64,000 bases of DNA from Enterobacter cancerogenus (GTDB lineage: Bacteria > Pseudomonadota > Gammaproteobacteria > Enterobacterales > Enterobacteriaceae). Position 1 is the first letter of the stretch; every line of letters begins with the position of its first letter. The stretch covers positions 1 to 64,000 of the forward strand of contig JRUP01000020.1 of NCBI GenBank assembly GCA_000773965.1, in the 5' to 3' direction. Below are positions 52,948 to 61,817 of this stretch, one piece after another. The notes below the pieces were generated by a model. It saw only the letters and a list, made by a program, of their open reading frames with translations. It had not been told where the DNA came from and made no database searches. Both the position numbers and the translations under genes were made by a program.

Positions 52948-53463
52948 ATGAAACTGAATAAAATTTTACTGGTAATGACTTTGGCCTCAGGTGTGTCTGC
53001 ATTCGGTGTTCAAGCAGATGCTGGCAGCGGTGTGGTGACATTCACCGGTTCTGTTATTGATGCACCTTGCTCAGTGACGGCAGGCGATGAAGATCAAACC
53101 ATCTCTCTCGGCCAGGTTTCCAGTACTGCGGTAGCCAATGGTGGAACATCGACCCCAGTTCCATTCTACGTACACCTGGAAAACTGCTCCGTAGATACTG
53201 CAAACACCGTAACGACCACCTTCACAGGAGCGGATTCCACCGTCAGCGGAGCAACCTTAGGTGTGACAGGTAATGCAAGCGACGTAGGCATTGTGTTAAC
53301 CGATGGCGGTAGTAACACCATCACACTAGGTGAAGCTACCGCAGGACAGACCATCCAGAGTGGTGACAATACTCTGGTTTATTCGGCTTACATCGTGGGT
53401 GGCGAAAATCCAACTGAAGGTGATTTCACCGGCGTTGCAAACTGGAGCCTGGCTTACGAGTAA
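52948..53463 (+). CDS. Fimbrial major subunit (FimA-like)
   Basis: 171 residues from the ATG at 52948 (CAGGATC before it). Signal peptide MKLNKILLVMTLASGVSAFGVQA. Mature pilin has VVTFTGSVIDAPCSVTAGDEDQTISLGQVSS with the first pilin Cys, a second Cys in VHLENCSVD, and the conserved C-terminal pattern DNTLVYSAYIVGGENPTEGDFTGVANWSLAYE, with penultimate Tyr. Assembled by the chaperone and usher encoded downstream. First gene of the operon. Confidence 0.86.
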   Translation: MKLNKILLVMTLASGVSAFGVQADAGSGVVTFTGSVIDAPCSVTAGDEDQTISLGQVSSTAVANGGTSTPVPFYVHLENCSVDTANTVTTTFTGADSTVSGATLGVTGNASDVGIVLTDGGSNTITLGEATAGQTIQSGDNTLVYSAYIVGGENPTEGDFTGVANWSLAYE

Positions 53464-53544
53464 GTCCTGTCGAATTGCAGACGGCTTGCGCCGTCTGCAT
53501 CTTTTGTTCGCTAAGTAAGAGAAAGGTTTGCCAGGTGGCTTAAA

Positions 53545-54090
53545 ATGAACTTTAAAATAAACTTTCTTAATAAGGTTCCTTTACTCTTATTTTGCTATAG
53601 CAATCACGCGATATCTCTGCCTGAGATAACGAATGATGGCGTTGTCCATTTGCAAGGAGAATTATTTTATGCCCCTTGCACCATCGATCTCAATACGCAT
53701 GATCAAACTATAGAGTTAGGAGAATTCTCGTCCAGTGACGGTAAAGAAAACCAGATCAGCGCGCACAGGCAAATAGACATCCGTTTATTGAAGTGCATAT
53801 TCAAATCAGTGAAAGGTGAGCGTGCGAATGATGAGCAATATTACCAAATCGCTTTTGAACTCGTTGGCAGCCATCTTCCTTTCACACAACAAGGGCGAGA
53901 CGGGTTAATTTACCCCGAAATTAGAGATGAGAGTGGGATTGAAATCCTGCTCGGTGAGCCAGTCAAGTCACGCCGGGTTGATAATAGCAATGTAACATTG
54001 AAATACTCCATTCAACTGCGAAATTTTGGTGCGCAATTAATGACCGATAAGTATCAGTCATTACTTAAATTCCGTATGGATTATTACTGA
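53545..54090 (+). CDS. Minor fimbrial subunit
   Basis: 181 residues with a weak signal peptide (MNFKINFLNKVPLLLFCYSNHAISLP). Pilin features: GVVHLQGELFYAPCTIDLNTHDQTIELGEFSS, second Cys in RLLKCIFKS, and NVTLKYSIQLRNFGAQLMTDKYQSLLKFRMDYY with a Tyr near the end. PapH/MrkF-like anchors or adaptors look like this, often ending the rod or joining it to the usher. Ends 1 base before the usher start. Confidence 0.72.
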   Translation: MNFKINFLNKVPLLLFCYSNHAISLPEITNDGVVHLQGELFYAPCTIDLNTHDQTIELGEFSSSDGKENQISAHRQIDIRLLKCIFKSVKGERANDEQYYQIAFELVGSHLPFTQQGRDGLIYPEIRDESGIEILLGEPVKSRRVDNSNVTLKYSIQLRNFGAQLMTDKYQSLLKFRMDYY

Positions 54091-54091
54091 T

Positions 54092-56581
54092 ATGACTACA
54101 TACAATAAAAAGAATCATTTCAGACGCTCGGTGCTCAGTCTTTTAATGGGGGCAATAATGATCCCAGGTGCCACTGCAATTGCTGAAGACGACATTCAAT
54201 TTAATATGGATGTGCTTGACATTCAGGACCGTAAGAATATTGACCTTAGCCATTTTTCGCGCCGGGGTTATGTGATGCCGGGGAACTACACCTTCACTTT
54301 AATGGTGAATAGTGAAAGCCTCAAAGAAGAGAACGTGAATGTATATCTTGCTGATCAGGCGGGTGGTGGCACGCTGATCTGCCTGACACCACAGCACATT
54401 GAAAAGCTCAATCTGCGTGAAAACCTGCTTAGCCGTTTATCCTGGCGGCGATCAGGTGAATGCCTGGATTTTGATAGTCTTGAAGGTATGCAGGTGCGTG
54501 TCGATCTGGCAAAAGATACCCTCTATCTGGATATTCCACAGGCTTTTCTTGAGTTTACCGCGCCAAATTGGGATCCACCCTCCCGCTGGGATGAGGGGAT
54601 TTCAGGGATTATAACCGATTATAATTTTTCTCTTCTCAATCAACAGAATGTCAAAACTGCGGATACGCGCAGCATCAGCGGCAATGGCGTTTTCGGTGCC
54701 AATCTTGGCGCATGGCGCGTGCGTGCTGAATGGCAAATGCAGTGGGATAAAACCCGCGGAAACGCGCAGCGTGATTTCGAATTCAGCCAGTACTACTTGT
54801 ACCGGGCTGTCCCCGAGCTGAAAGCGAAACTCACGGTCGGCGAGGAATACCTCGATTCCGATCTATTCGATACCTTCCGTTTTACGGGGATCAGCCTAAA
54901 TTCCGATTTGAGCATGTTGCCACCCAACCTGCGTGGATATGCCCCCGAGGTAACCGGCATTTCGCGTTCAGGTGGCAAAGTGGTTATCAGCCAGAAAGGC
55001 AGGGTCATCTATCAAACGCAAGTCGCAGCAGGGCCGTTTCGTATCCAGGAGCTCAATGATGCGGTTTCTGGCACGCTTGATGTGCGCGTGGAAGAATTGG
55101 ATGGCAGCGTTCAGCAATTTGAAGTCAGCACTGCGTCTGTTCCTTACCTGACCCGACCAGGGGCTGTTCGTTACAAACTGGCAGCGGGTAAACCATCAAA
55201 ATGGGGACACAGTCTTGTTGGACCAATGTTCACTACCGGCGAAGCCTCTTGGGGTATATCCAATGGATGGACACTCTATGGCGGTGGCGTTGCGGGAGGG
55301 CACTATAACGCTGCATCAGTAGGGTTGGGGCGGGACCTTTATGCATTGGGCGCAATTTCAGCCGATGTCACTCACTCCCATGCCATTTTGCCTCAGCAAG
55401 GCACGCTGAAAGGAACTTCTTATCGCGTCAGCTATTCCAAAACCTTCGACCAATATGATAGTCAGGTGACATTTGCAGGTTACCGATTTTCAGAACGAAA
55501 TTTCTTAAGTATGTCGGAATATATTGATAGTCGGTATGGCAGCGGTACGGCATATAGTCCGCGCGAAAAATACACACTGTCGTTCAATAAGCGTTTCCGT
55601 GACTTGGGTTTGACCGCTTACCTAAATTACAGTCACCAGACTTATTGGAATTATGCAAATAACGATCGCATCAGCTTGTCACTGTCTCGCTATTTCGATC
55701 TCGGCCCACTGAAAAATTTAAGCGTATCTCTCTCTGCATATCGTAGCGAATACTATTCACGTAAAGATGACGGGGCCTATTTATCACTGTCTCTGCCGAT
55801 TGGGCAGGGAGCAACGCTCAGCTATGGCGCAACCATCAGTCAAAGTACAGACACTCATCGAGTGAGTTATTACGGACGTATTGATGAACGCAGCAATTAT
55901 CAACTCAGTAGCGGCATAGCTCGCAGCGGGCCTACGGCGTATGGCTATTACACCTGGCAGGGAGATAGTGCTCAGGTACAGACCAATGCCAGCTATCAAT
56001 CAGGTCAATATAGTTCTGTGGGCATGACACTCAGTGGAGGCGTGACCGCGACAACCCAAGGTGTAGCGGCTCATCGCGTGAATACCCGAGGCGGCAGTCG
56101 TGTACTGGTTGATACTGCAGGCGTGCGTGATGTCCCGGTGAAAGGGTTTGGCGCCTCAGTCAAATCGAACGTTTTTGGCAAAGCCGTGATCGCTGATGTG
56201 AACAGTTACTATCGCAATCAGATCCGAATTGACGTGGATCAGATGAACGATGACGCAGATGTCACGCGTTCAGTCTCACAAGCCACGCTCACTGAGGGAG
56301 CTATCGCCTATCGTCAATTCGATGTGATTGCAGGCCAAAAAACAATGGGTTTCATTCGTATGGCGGATGGGAGTTTTCCTCCTTTTGGTGCCTCCGTGGT
56401 GAATGAAAAGAACCAGGAAACCGGCGTGGTCAATGATCAGGGCACCGTTTGGCTGAGCGGTATTCAGCCAAATGGAAAAATGCGCGTTAAATGGGAAGGT
56501 CAACCACGCTGTGTATTGACCTTGCCGGGGCGGTTGCCTGAAACACTCGACAAATTGTTATTAACCTGCGAAGCGCTATAA
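54092..56581 (+). CDS. Outer-membrane fimbrial usher
   Basis: 829 residues. Signal peptide to about residue 32. N-terminal domain: IQFNMDVLDIQDRKNIDLSHFSRRGYVMPGNYTFTLMVN (the usher YxxPGxY pattern), a central plug region, a beta-barrel with repeated SYSKTFD and SLSRYFD elements, and C-terminal domains closing with MRVKWEGQPRCVLTLPGRLPETLDKLLLTCEAL where two Cys form the last disulfide. Full length for the family. It threads the pilus through the outer membrane. Confidence 0.9.
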   Translation: MTTYNKKNHFRRSVLSLLMGAIMIPGATAIAEDDIQFNMDVLDIQDRKNIDLSHFSRRGYVMPGNYTFTLMVNSESLKEENVNVYLADQAGGGTLICLTPQHIEKLNLRENLLSRLSWRRSGECLDFDSLEGMQVRVDLAKDTLYLDIPQAFLEFTAPNWDPPSRWDEGISGIITDYNFSLLNQQNVKTADTRSISGNGVFGANLGAWRVRAEWQMQWDKTRGNAQRDFEFSQYYLYRAVPELKAKLTVGEEYLDSDLFDTFRFTGISLNSDLSMLPPNLRGYAPEVTGISRSGGKVVISQKGRVIYQTQVAAGPFRIQELNDAVSGTLDVRVEELDGSVQQFEVSTASVPYLTRPGAVRYKLAAGKPSKWGHSLVGPMFTTGEASWGISNGWTLYGGGVAGGHYNAASVGLGRDLYALGAISADVTHSHAILPQQGTLKGTSYRVSYSKTFDQYDSQVTFAGYRFSERNFLSMSEYIDSRYGSGTAYSPREKYTLSFNKRFRDLGLTAYLNYSHQTYWNYANNDRISLSLSRYFDLGPLKNLSVSLSAYRSEYYSRKDDGAYLSLSLPIGQGATLSYGATISQSTDTHRVSYYGRIDERSNYQLSSGIARSGPTAYGYYTWQGDSAQVQTNASYQSGQYSSVGMTLSGGVTATTQGVAAHRVNTRGGSRVLVDTAGVRDVPVKGFGASVKSNVFGKAVIADVNSYYRNQIRIDVDQMNDDADVTRSVSQATLTEGAIAYRQFDVIAGQKTMGFIRMADGSFPPFGASVVNEKNQETGVVNDQGTVWLSGIQPNGKMRVKWEGQPRCVLTLPGRLPETLDKLLLTCEAL

Positions 56582-56606
56582 AGCCATTAATCAAGAAGAG
56601 TCACGC

Positions 56607-57362
56607 ATGAAAACTCGAAAACTGTATCAATCAACCCCTATCACTCTTGTTTTGTTAAGCATGAGCACCCAGGTTTGGGGTGCGATTGCGCTAGATAGAA
56701 CACGGCTGGTGTTTGATGGTGATAGTAAATCAGTGAGCTTAAGAATCACCAATGAAAATAAAGTATTGCCTTATCTCGCTCAAGCGTGGATTGAAGATCC
56801 TTCGGGCAAAAAGATCACTGAACCACTTGTCTTACTTCCTCCGGTACAACGCATAGAACCTGGCGAACAGAGTCAGTTAAAAGTACAGTCAATGGCTTCT
56901 GTGCAACACTTACCGCAGGATCGAGAAAGTTTATTTTACTTTAATCTTCGAGAGATTCCGCCTAAAAGCAGCAAGCCAAATACATTGCAATTGGCGTTGC
57001 AAACGCGCATTAAATTGTTTTATCGCCCACATGCCATTCAGGTCAAACGTGCCGATTACAATTCTCCTTTCCAGGAAAAACTCACGTTAAGTCGTGAGGG
57101 TGATAAATATCGTGTCAACAACCCAACACCTTATTACATTTCATTGGTTAGCGCGGCGGCCAGCGTTGATGGAAAAACATCTCATGGCTTTAAACCGATT
57201 ATGGTTGACCCTTTTAGTCAATTACAGCTGGTGCCCAGCGCAATGAATTTAGGCAATGCACCGGTACTGACCTATGTGAATGATTTTGGTGGTCGGGTGA
57301 AATTACCTTTCAGCTGTACAGGTAATCGCTGCCTTGCCGCACCACTGCCCAAGAAAAAATAG
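56607..57362 (+). CDS. Periplasmic fimbrial chaperone (PapD-type)
   Basis: 251 residues. Signal peptide to about residue 25. Domain 1: IALDRTRLVFDGDSKSVSLRITNENKVLPYLAQAWIEDPSGKK, and ESLFYFNLREIPPK, the family signature; conserved Arg near the start and Lys in QTRIKLFYRP bind the subunit C-terminus. Domain 2 ends LPFSCTGNRCLAAPLPKKK with a disulfide pair. Transfers subunits to the usher. 25 bases after the usher stop. Confidence 0.89.
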   Translation: MKTRKLYQSTPITLVLLSMSTQVWGAIALDRTRLVFDGDSKSVSLRITNENKVLPYLAQAWIEDPSGKKITEPLVLLPPVQRIEPGEQSQLKVQSMASVQHLPQDRESLFYFNLREIPPKSSKPNTLQLALQTRIKLFYRPHAIQVKRADYNSPFQEKLTLSREGDKYRVNNPTPYYISLVSAAASVDGKTSHGFKPIMVDPFSQLQLVPSAMNLGNAPVLTYVNDFGGRVKLPFSCTGNRCLAAPLPKKK

Positions 57363-57380
57363 GCCTTACGGGGGATCACC

Positions 57381-57869
57381 ATGGCTTTCACTTCACGTTG
57401 GCTTCAGATAGGAATTCTGGTTGGCAACGGATTATGGTCATCGACTTTGTCTGCCTCATTAACGATCAATGTGACGGGCGTTGTTGTCGAAGGGCAGTGT
57501 GAGGTTAACGGAGGCGAGACAATCTATGTCGATTTTGGACGAAACCTACAAAGCCAGTTAATTAATGGTGAAAGATTTATGCAGACCATTAATTACAGTC
57601 TGGCCTGTGAGGACCTTACCTCCAACGATCTCGAAATGCAATTTGAAGGGACGGCAACCGGTTTTAGTGATGACTACTTAGCAACCGATCGTGATGGGTT
57701 GGGAATAAAAATCTATATCGATGGAGCAGTGATGCCACTTAATCAATGGATGCCTTTTACATGGCCTGCTATTCCCGTGCTGCAAGCAGCTCCCATCAAA
57801 ATGGATGGCACTGAGGTAGAGACGGGAATATTCAGTGCTTCCGCAACCATGAAGATCCAGTACCAATAG
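57381..57869 (+). CDS. Fimbrial subunit (tip or adaptor)
   Basis: 162 residues. Signal-type start MAFTSRWLQIGILVGNGLWSSTLSA. Pilin pattern LTINVTGVVVEGQCEVNGGETIYVDFGRNLQSQLINGERFMQTINYSLACEDLTSNDLEMQFEG and the C-terminal ETGIFSASATMKIQYQ with penultimate Tyr. FimF/MrkF-like linker between rod and adhesin, judging by its place before the adhesin gene. Confidence 0.8.
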   Translation: MAFTSRWLQIGILVGNGLWSSTLSASLTINVTGVVVEGQCEVNGGETIYVDFGRNLQSQLINGERFMQTINYSLACEDLTSNDLEMQFEGTATGFSDDYLATDRDGLGIKIYIDGAVMPLNQWMPFTWPAIPVLQAAPIKMDGTEVETGIFSASATMKIQYQ

Positions 57870-57878
57870 GATGAAAAT

Positions 57879-58745
57879 ATGAAAGTGTATCTGAGAATCG
57901 TCATTTTATTGGCTGGATGTGGTTTTAGCCAATATTCATCAGCCTCTATCTGGAGTTGGATAGACAATCTGACGGAGTGCACTGCAACACAAACTTATTG
58001 TTATCAGTACACTTTCACTATTGCTGACTGGGACAGCAATGATGATACGGCAAACCCCTGTTATGGCTTATCAGCCTGTACGTTAATGATAAGCCATCGC
58101 CATTTTGCCGTTGGAACATCGGGTTTAGGCGTAGTCAGAACATGGGGCTCAGGAACCTATCCTTTCTTAACGACGGCAGAAACGATGGGGGAGTTGGGAA
58201 CCAGCTTTAAAGCCATATTCAGCTTGCCTTTTTCGAGCACGACGACCCACCGTGGTAATGAGGTCGCCGCAGAGGAGTGCGTGGGAATATTCTATGCAGC
58301 TGGTATTGATTTAGGCACCAATACTTCATCTCAGAGCGCATCTAAATACAGTGGCTATCCGATTATGCCAAACAGTATTTGCGGTGCGGCACCTGCGCCG
58401 AGTGGCAGTTGCGATTTTGTACAAGATAGCATCACACTCGATCATGGCACATTGCAGAAAACTGAATTAGAAGGGCACGAAGTATCCAGTACAGTTAACA
58501 TTTCGTGTACCAGTTCTAAAACCTTGCAGGTTTATATTTATTCAGCGGATAACGTGCAATTACGTGATGATGGTAGTCTCTATTCGGAGTTATATCTTAA
58601 TAACAACATATTAGGTACTAATGGTTTTACGTTGGATGTGACGGATGAAGCTAATGTCATTGTGAAATCGGTGTTGCGCACCAATGGTACTGTCACTGCT
58701 GGAGAATTTTCCGGTTCAACGGTGATGCTAATCAGCATGGAATAA
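57879..58745 (+). CDS. Two-domain fimbrial tip adhesin
   Basis: 288 residues. Signal peptide MKVYLRIVILLAGCGFSQYSSA. The N-terminal part (about 23-180), SIWSWIDNLTECTATQTYCYQYTFTIADWDSNDDTANPCYGLSACTLMISHRHFAVGTSG, is Cys-rich and likely the receptor-binding domain, resembling MrpH-type adhesins. The C-terminal pilin domain starts SGSCDFVQDSITLDHGTLQKTELEGHEVSSTVNISCTSS. It sits last in the operon, as adhesins do. Receptor not predictable. Confidence 0.8.
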   Translation: MKVYLRIVILLAGCGFSQYSSASIWSWIDNLTECTATQTYCYQYTFTIADWDSNDDTANPCYGLSACTLMISHRHFAVGTSGLGVVRTWGSGTYPFLTTAETMGELGTSFKAIFSLPFSSTTTHRGNEVAAEECVGIFYAAGIDLGTNTSSQSASKYSGYPIMPNSICGAAPAPSGSCDFVQDSITLDHGTLQKTELEGHEVSSTVNISCTSSKTLQVYIYSADNVQLRDDGSLYSELYLNNNILGTNGFTLDVTDEANVIVKSVLRTNGTVTAGEFSGSTVMLISME

Positions 58746-58812
58746 TCCACTTCTGTCTTTATTAATCTTTGATTTTATTTTTGGCGCCCCTTATCCTGGT
58801 GACGCCATTTGG

Positions 58813-59427
58813 ATGAATGTTATGATTACCATTACGTTGTTAATTACGAAAGATTATTATCTTTATACTGCTCTGCGATATCTTATACCAGGTCTGGAAT
58901 GGGTCGAAAGTTCTGACGTTAGCCGATTTAAGAAAATGGATCATAAACAGGATTATCGTTTGATAATCGACAGCCGATTTAGTTATGTTCAATATTTCCG
59001 GTTGCATGCCTATATCTATAAGCATCGTATAGGAAAAGATTGTATTCTGTTGAATATGACTAATCCAATCTTCTTTCGCAAAGGTTATCCTGCGATGAAA
59101 GAGGTAAATATGTCTCGAGCCTTTGATCAATCGGTCAGTGACTTGATAAAACGATTTGGTGAATGCAGCTATTTTCCGGCAGTGAGAAAGGATGTGCTCG
59201 GTTCACTAATTAAAAAAAATCAAAACGAAATTTTAGGTATGTTGATGAGGGGAGGTTCAACACGTCTTATTAGTCAAAAGTTCAATATGTCATTTGAACA
59301 TGTCTATTATAGGCGTAGAGCGCTTTATCACTCACTGGGATTCAAATCCTATATTCATCTGCATATTTTCCTATTGCAGAATGGCTTCCTGAACGGGAAG
59401 GGACAACGACATATGGGATATATTTAA
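58813..59427 (+). CDS. LuxR-like helix-turn-helix regulator
   Basis: 204 residues; starts at 58813 or, better placed after GGATG, at 58822. N-terminal part is receiver-like without obvious phosphorylation residues. C-terminal residues about 140-195, IKKNQNEILGMLMRGGSTRLISQKFNMSFEHVYYRRRALYHSLGFKSYIHLHIFL, follow the LuxR/FixJ helix-turn-helix layout in divergent form. It follows the fimbrial operon, and its stop overlaps the EAL gene (TAATG), so it probably regulates the fimbriae. No known orthologue recognised. Confidence 0.65.
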   Translation: MNVMITITLLITKDYYLYTALRYLIPGLEWVESSDVSRFKKMDHKQDYRLIIDSRFSYVQYFRLHAYIYKHRIGKDCILLNMTNPIFFRKGYPAMKEVNMSRAFDQSVSDLIKRFGECSYFPAVRKDVLGSLIKKNQNEILGMLMRGGSTRLISQKFNMSFEHVYYRRRALYHSLGFKSYIHLHIFLLQNGFLNGKGQRHMGYI

Positions 59428-60191
59428 TGAAACATCATCTCCACCCAACGTTGCATGAGCAACAAGTCGACGGCACCCTCGTTCCTTGTTATCAACCCAT
59501 CATTGATATGCGTGAGGGAAAAATAAAGGCAATTGAGGTGCTGGCGAGAAAGCGGATGCCTCACGGTCAGATTTGTGAAATTGATGCACTCAGCCAAATG
59601 CTCCAGCATCCCAGGACCGCTATTGAAGTCACTCGTATTATGATGGCTAGGGCTCTGGACGATATTCTGACGCTTCCTTATCAGCGTATTCCCCTGGCGG
59701 TCGCCATTAATTTTACGGCCTCACATTTTGACAGTGAGAGATTCGCTAACGAGTGCGTGGAGTTTCATACGCGCGTGACTAAACGCAATGTACAACTGAT
59801 CATTGAACTGACTGAACATGAATGTTTGCATATACATAGCGATAAATTCGAGGTAATGCATTATTTACAGCAGCAGGGCATCAGGTTAGCACTTGATGAT
59901 TTTGGCACGGGTTACTCTAACCTGATTTATCTGAACAGGTTTAAATTTGACTGTCTAAAAATTGACAAAGAGTTTACGCATAATGTACAGCAGAGCAAAA
60001 TGTTACCACCCATCATGTCAATGATGATTGCGCTTGGGCAGGAGCAAGGCATGGAAATTGTTGCAGAGGGAGTAGAGACGGCGCGGCAAAGTCAGATATT
60101 AAGACGTTCAGGTATTTATTTACAGCAAGGGTTTCATTTTTGCCGTCCAATGCCTGTTGAAAATCTGTCACACTTATTGGATAGCAATTAA
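59427..60191 (+). CDS. EAL-domain c-di-GMP phosphodiesterase
   Basis: 254 residues, essentially one EAL domain. Catalytic residues are kept: E37 in EVLAR (EVL instead of EAL), N95 in INFTASHF, E127 in ELTEHE, D157/D158 in LALDDFGTGYSN, K178 in LKIDKEF, E214 in VAEGVET and Q234 in QQGFHF. It therefore should cut cyclic di-GMP to pGpG. No GGDEF, sensor or membrane part. Similar in placement to MrkJ or the FimK EAL region, which tune fimbriae. Coupled to the LuxR-like gene. Confidence 0.83.
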   Translation: MKHHLHPTLHEQQVDGTLVPCYQPIIDMREGKIKAIEVLARKRMPHGQICEIDALSQMLQHPRTAIEVTRIMMARALDDILTLPYQRIPLAVAINFTASHFDSERFANECVEFHTRVTKRNVQLIIELTEHECLHIHSDKFEVMHYLQQQGIRLALDDFGTGYSNLIYLNRFKFDCLKIDKEFTHNVQQSKMLPPIMSMMIALGQEQGMEIVAEGVETARQSQILRRSGIYLQQGFHFCRPMPVENLSHLLDSN

Positions 60192-60332
60192 AAGAGAGTG
60201 GCGCAATCAGTGAACACTGATAATGTTAAAACTAATTTACATGGCCCCAAACGCTGAATTAGTAGTTCAAATTCTTATCCTCTTGTGATATAAAACTCCG
60301 CCTTTTTGGTGTGATATCAAAATTGAATATTT

Positions 60333-61073
60333 ATGATTTATCATATTACTGAACAAGTTTTATTCGATGTGGCAGATAAGAGTCTGAATGATGGTGAAAA
60401 GAGAATTACGCTATCCGGGCCAGCATGTCGAATTTTGATGGTGCTGTTAGAGAATAATAACTGTCTGGTTTCCAGAGAAGATTTGCTACGTAAGGTATGG
60501 GATGACTTTGGTTTGGAACCATCAGAAAACAGCCTCAATACTAATATGAGTATGTTACGCAAAAGTTTTAGCGAACTAAATTGTCACAATCTTATCGAAA
60601 CCTTGCCGAAAATTGGCTTTTTGATCAAAGTGCCAGCACTGAGATTTGAGGAGAAAACGCCCACCCTGCTAGTGGCAGACAATTTCCCAGCGTCATTATC
60701 AGCAGAAAAAAGAAGTGTCCCACTGTGGCAGTCAATGACTCTGGTTTTGCTGATCATTCTGGGTATGTGCATTTATCTGCTTTACAAAATGACAAATGAA
60801 AATGTCAGTGATTACTACTTATATGAAAGAGTCGATAAGTGTCAGATTTATTATGTTAAAGGTATTGATCGGCGCAATCTGGACGATTTCTTTGCCGGTG
60901 AGTGGGCTAAAAACATCATCAGAAACTGCGATGTACCGGCAGCTATCTATTATGATGAAGTTGCAAGCTACAAAATAAAAAGTACGTTCAACACTATCGT
61001 TTCGAAGTGTAATTTTAATAACAATGGCATTATAGATGAATGTAAAAACTATATTTCTGATGGTGTCCACTAG
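60333..61073 (+). CDS. ToxR/MarT-like membrane-bound winged-helix regulator
   Basis: 246 residues. N-terminal OmpR-type winged helix: ITLSGPACRILMVLLENNNCLVSREDLLRKVWDDFGLEPSENSLNTNMSMLRKSFSELNCHNLIETLPKIGFLIKV (about 25-105). One transmembrane helix near 132-152 (SMTLVLLIILGMCIYLLY), then a periplasmic tail with several Cys. This is the CadC/ToxR/MarT layout. It overlaps the next gene by 38 bases. Likely senses an envelope signal and controls the fimbrial genes. Confidence 0.75.
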   Translation: MIYHITEQVLFDVADKSLNDGEKRITLSGPACRILMVLLENNNCLVSREDLLRKVWDDFGLEPSENSLNTNMSMLRKSFSELNCHNLIETLPKIGFLIKVPALRFEEKTPTLLVADNFPASLSAEKRSVPLWQSMTLVLLIILGMCIYLLYKMTNENVSDYYLYERVDKCQIYYVKGIDRRNLDDFFAGEWAKNIIRNCDVPAAIYYDEVASYKIKSTFNTIVSKCNFNNNGIIDECKNYISDGVH

Positions 61074-61512
61074 CCTTATCATTTTGGTTTTAGTGGGTAT
61101 GTTTTTCCTGCGGAATGAAAGCGAATACAATGACATCGATTGTGCCACCACTATTGATTTGTCACTGAATGACGATGGTGAAACCTTAACAGGCCATGTC
61201 AGCATGGTTTTGCACTTCAATGATAGCGGTAGCAGCTATATCTCGGAGTATGGTGAGATTACTTATAACAATTATCACTATATTTTGGATCGAAATGTGA
61301 TGGTGAAGTTTCAGACAGGGAATCGCAATGGTTATGCTGAAGTTACGCGGGAAAACATCGACAAAAATAAAACTGATACGGTGCCTGATGATGTCATGGA
61401 AAAGATCATGTCATCACAAAGTGTTTTCTTCCTTAAAAAACAGAAACTATTGGACAATGTTTATCGTTTAAAAGGACTGCGCAGGACAGCCTTAATTTGC
61501 ATAGGCAATTGA
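61036..61512 (+). CDS. FidL-like membrane partner protein
   Basis: 158 residues. N-terminal membrane anchor FLMVSTSLIILVLVGMFFL (about 7-25) and a periplasmic part of 130 residues (IDCATTIDLSLNDDGETLTGHVSMVLHFNDSGSSYISEYGEITY, then DNVYRLKGLRRTALICIGN). In size, layout and pairing with a ToxR-like regulator it matches FidL of the Salmonella marT-fidL pair and FidL-like proteins. Probably modulates the regulator. Overlaps the upstream gene. Confidence 0.68.
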   Translation: MNVKTIFLMVSTSLIILVLVGMFFLRNESEYNDIDCATTIDLSLNDDGETLTGHVSMVLHFNDSGSSYISEYGEITYNNYHYILDRNVMVKFQTGNRNGYAEVTRENIDKNKTDTVPDDVMEKIMSSQSVFFLKKQKLLDNVYRLKGLRRTALICIGN

Positions 61513-61669
61513 GGCTGACCTGAAGGCTCAGAGTTCAACTTATGCAGTGCCTGATGGTAGTCCTTCCAGCGCTTCAAAAGCGTCGTGGGATCTTCAGGCG
61601 GTGGCCATTGAGATCTCCAATCTGGCCGATGCGATTCGGGACGCGCTCAAGCCAGAAGACCAGATTTAA
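61505..61669 (+). pseudogene. Headless second copy of the 74-aa gene
   Basis: 54 in-frame codons without an ATG, running from a TAG stop (61502-61504) to TAA at 61667. The product would be AIEADLKAQSSTYAVPDGSP, then SSASKASWDLQAVAIEISNL and ADAIRDALKPEDQI, matching the C-terminal half of the 51932-52156 gene. The N-terminal half is absent, so it is a partial duplicate on the far side of the fimbrial block. Confidence 0.75.
61566..61669 (+). repeat. 104-bp direct repeat, right copy
   Basis: Partner of 52053-52156 (88 of 104 identical by hand count). The two copies bracket 9.4 kb that carries all fimbrial and four regulatory genes. Confidence 0.85.
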
Positions 61670-61689
61670 CCGCAGGTGACTGCACACAT

Positions 61690-61720
61690 GACGGCTGTTT
61701 TGGCCGTCTTGTGATTTTTT
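61690..61720 (+). terminator. Terminator after the headless gene copy
   Basis: GACGGC TGTTTTG GCCGTC followed by TTGTGATTTTTTTT. Like the hairpin at 52168-52189. Confidence 0.75.
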
Positions 61721-61817
61721 TTAAAAATATTTTCTCCAGCCTGCATCTGGTTACGCCCCTCCTTACGTATATCCCGTTGTGAGCAACTCCTTCGCTCCCC
61801 TACAACGAGGATTTATG

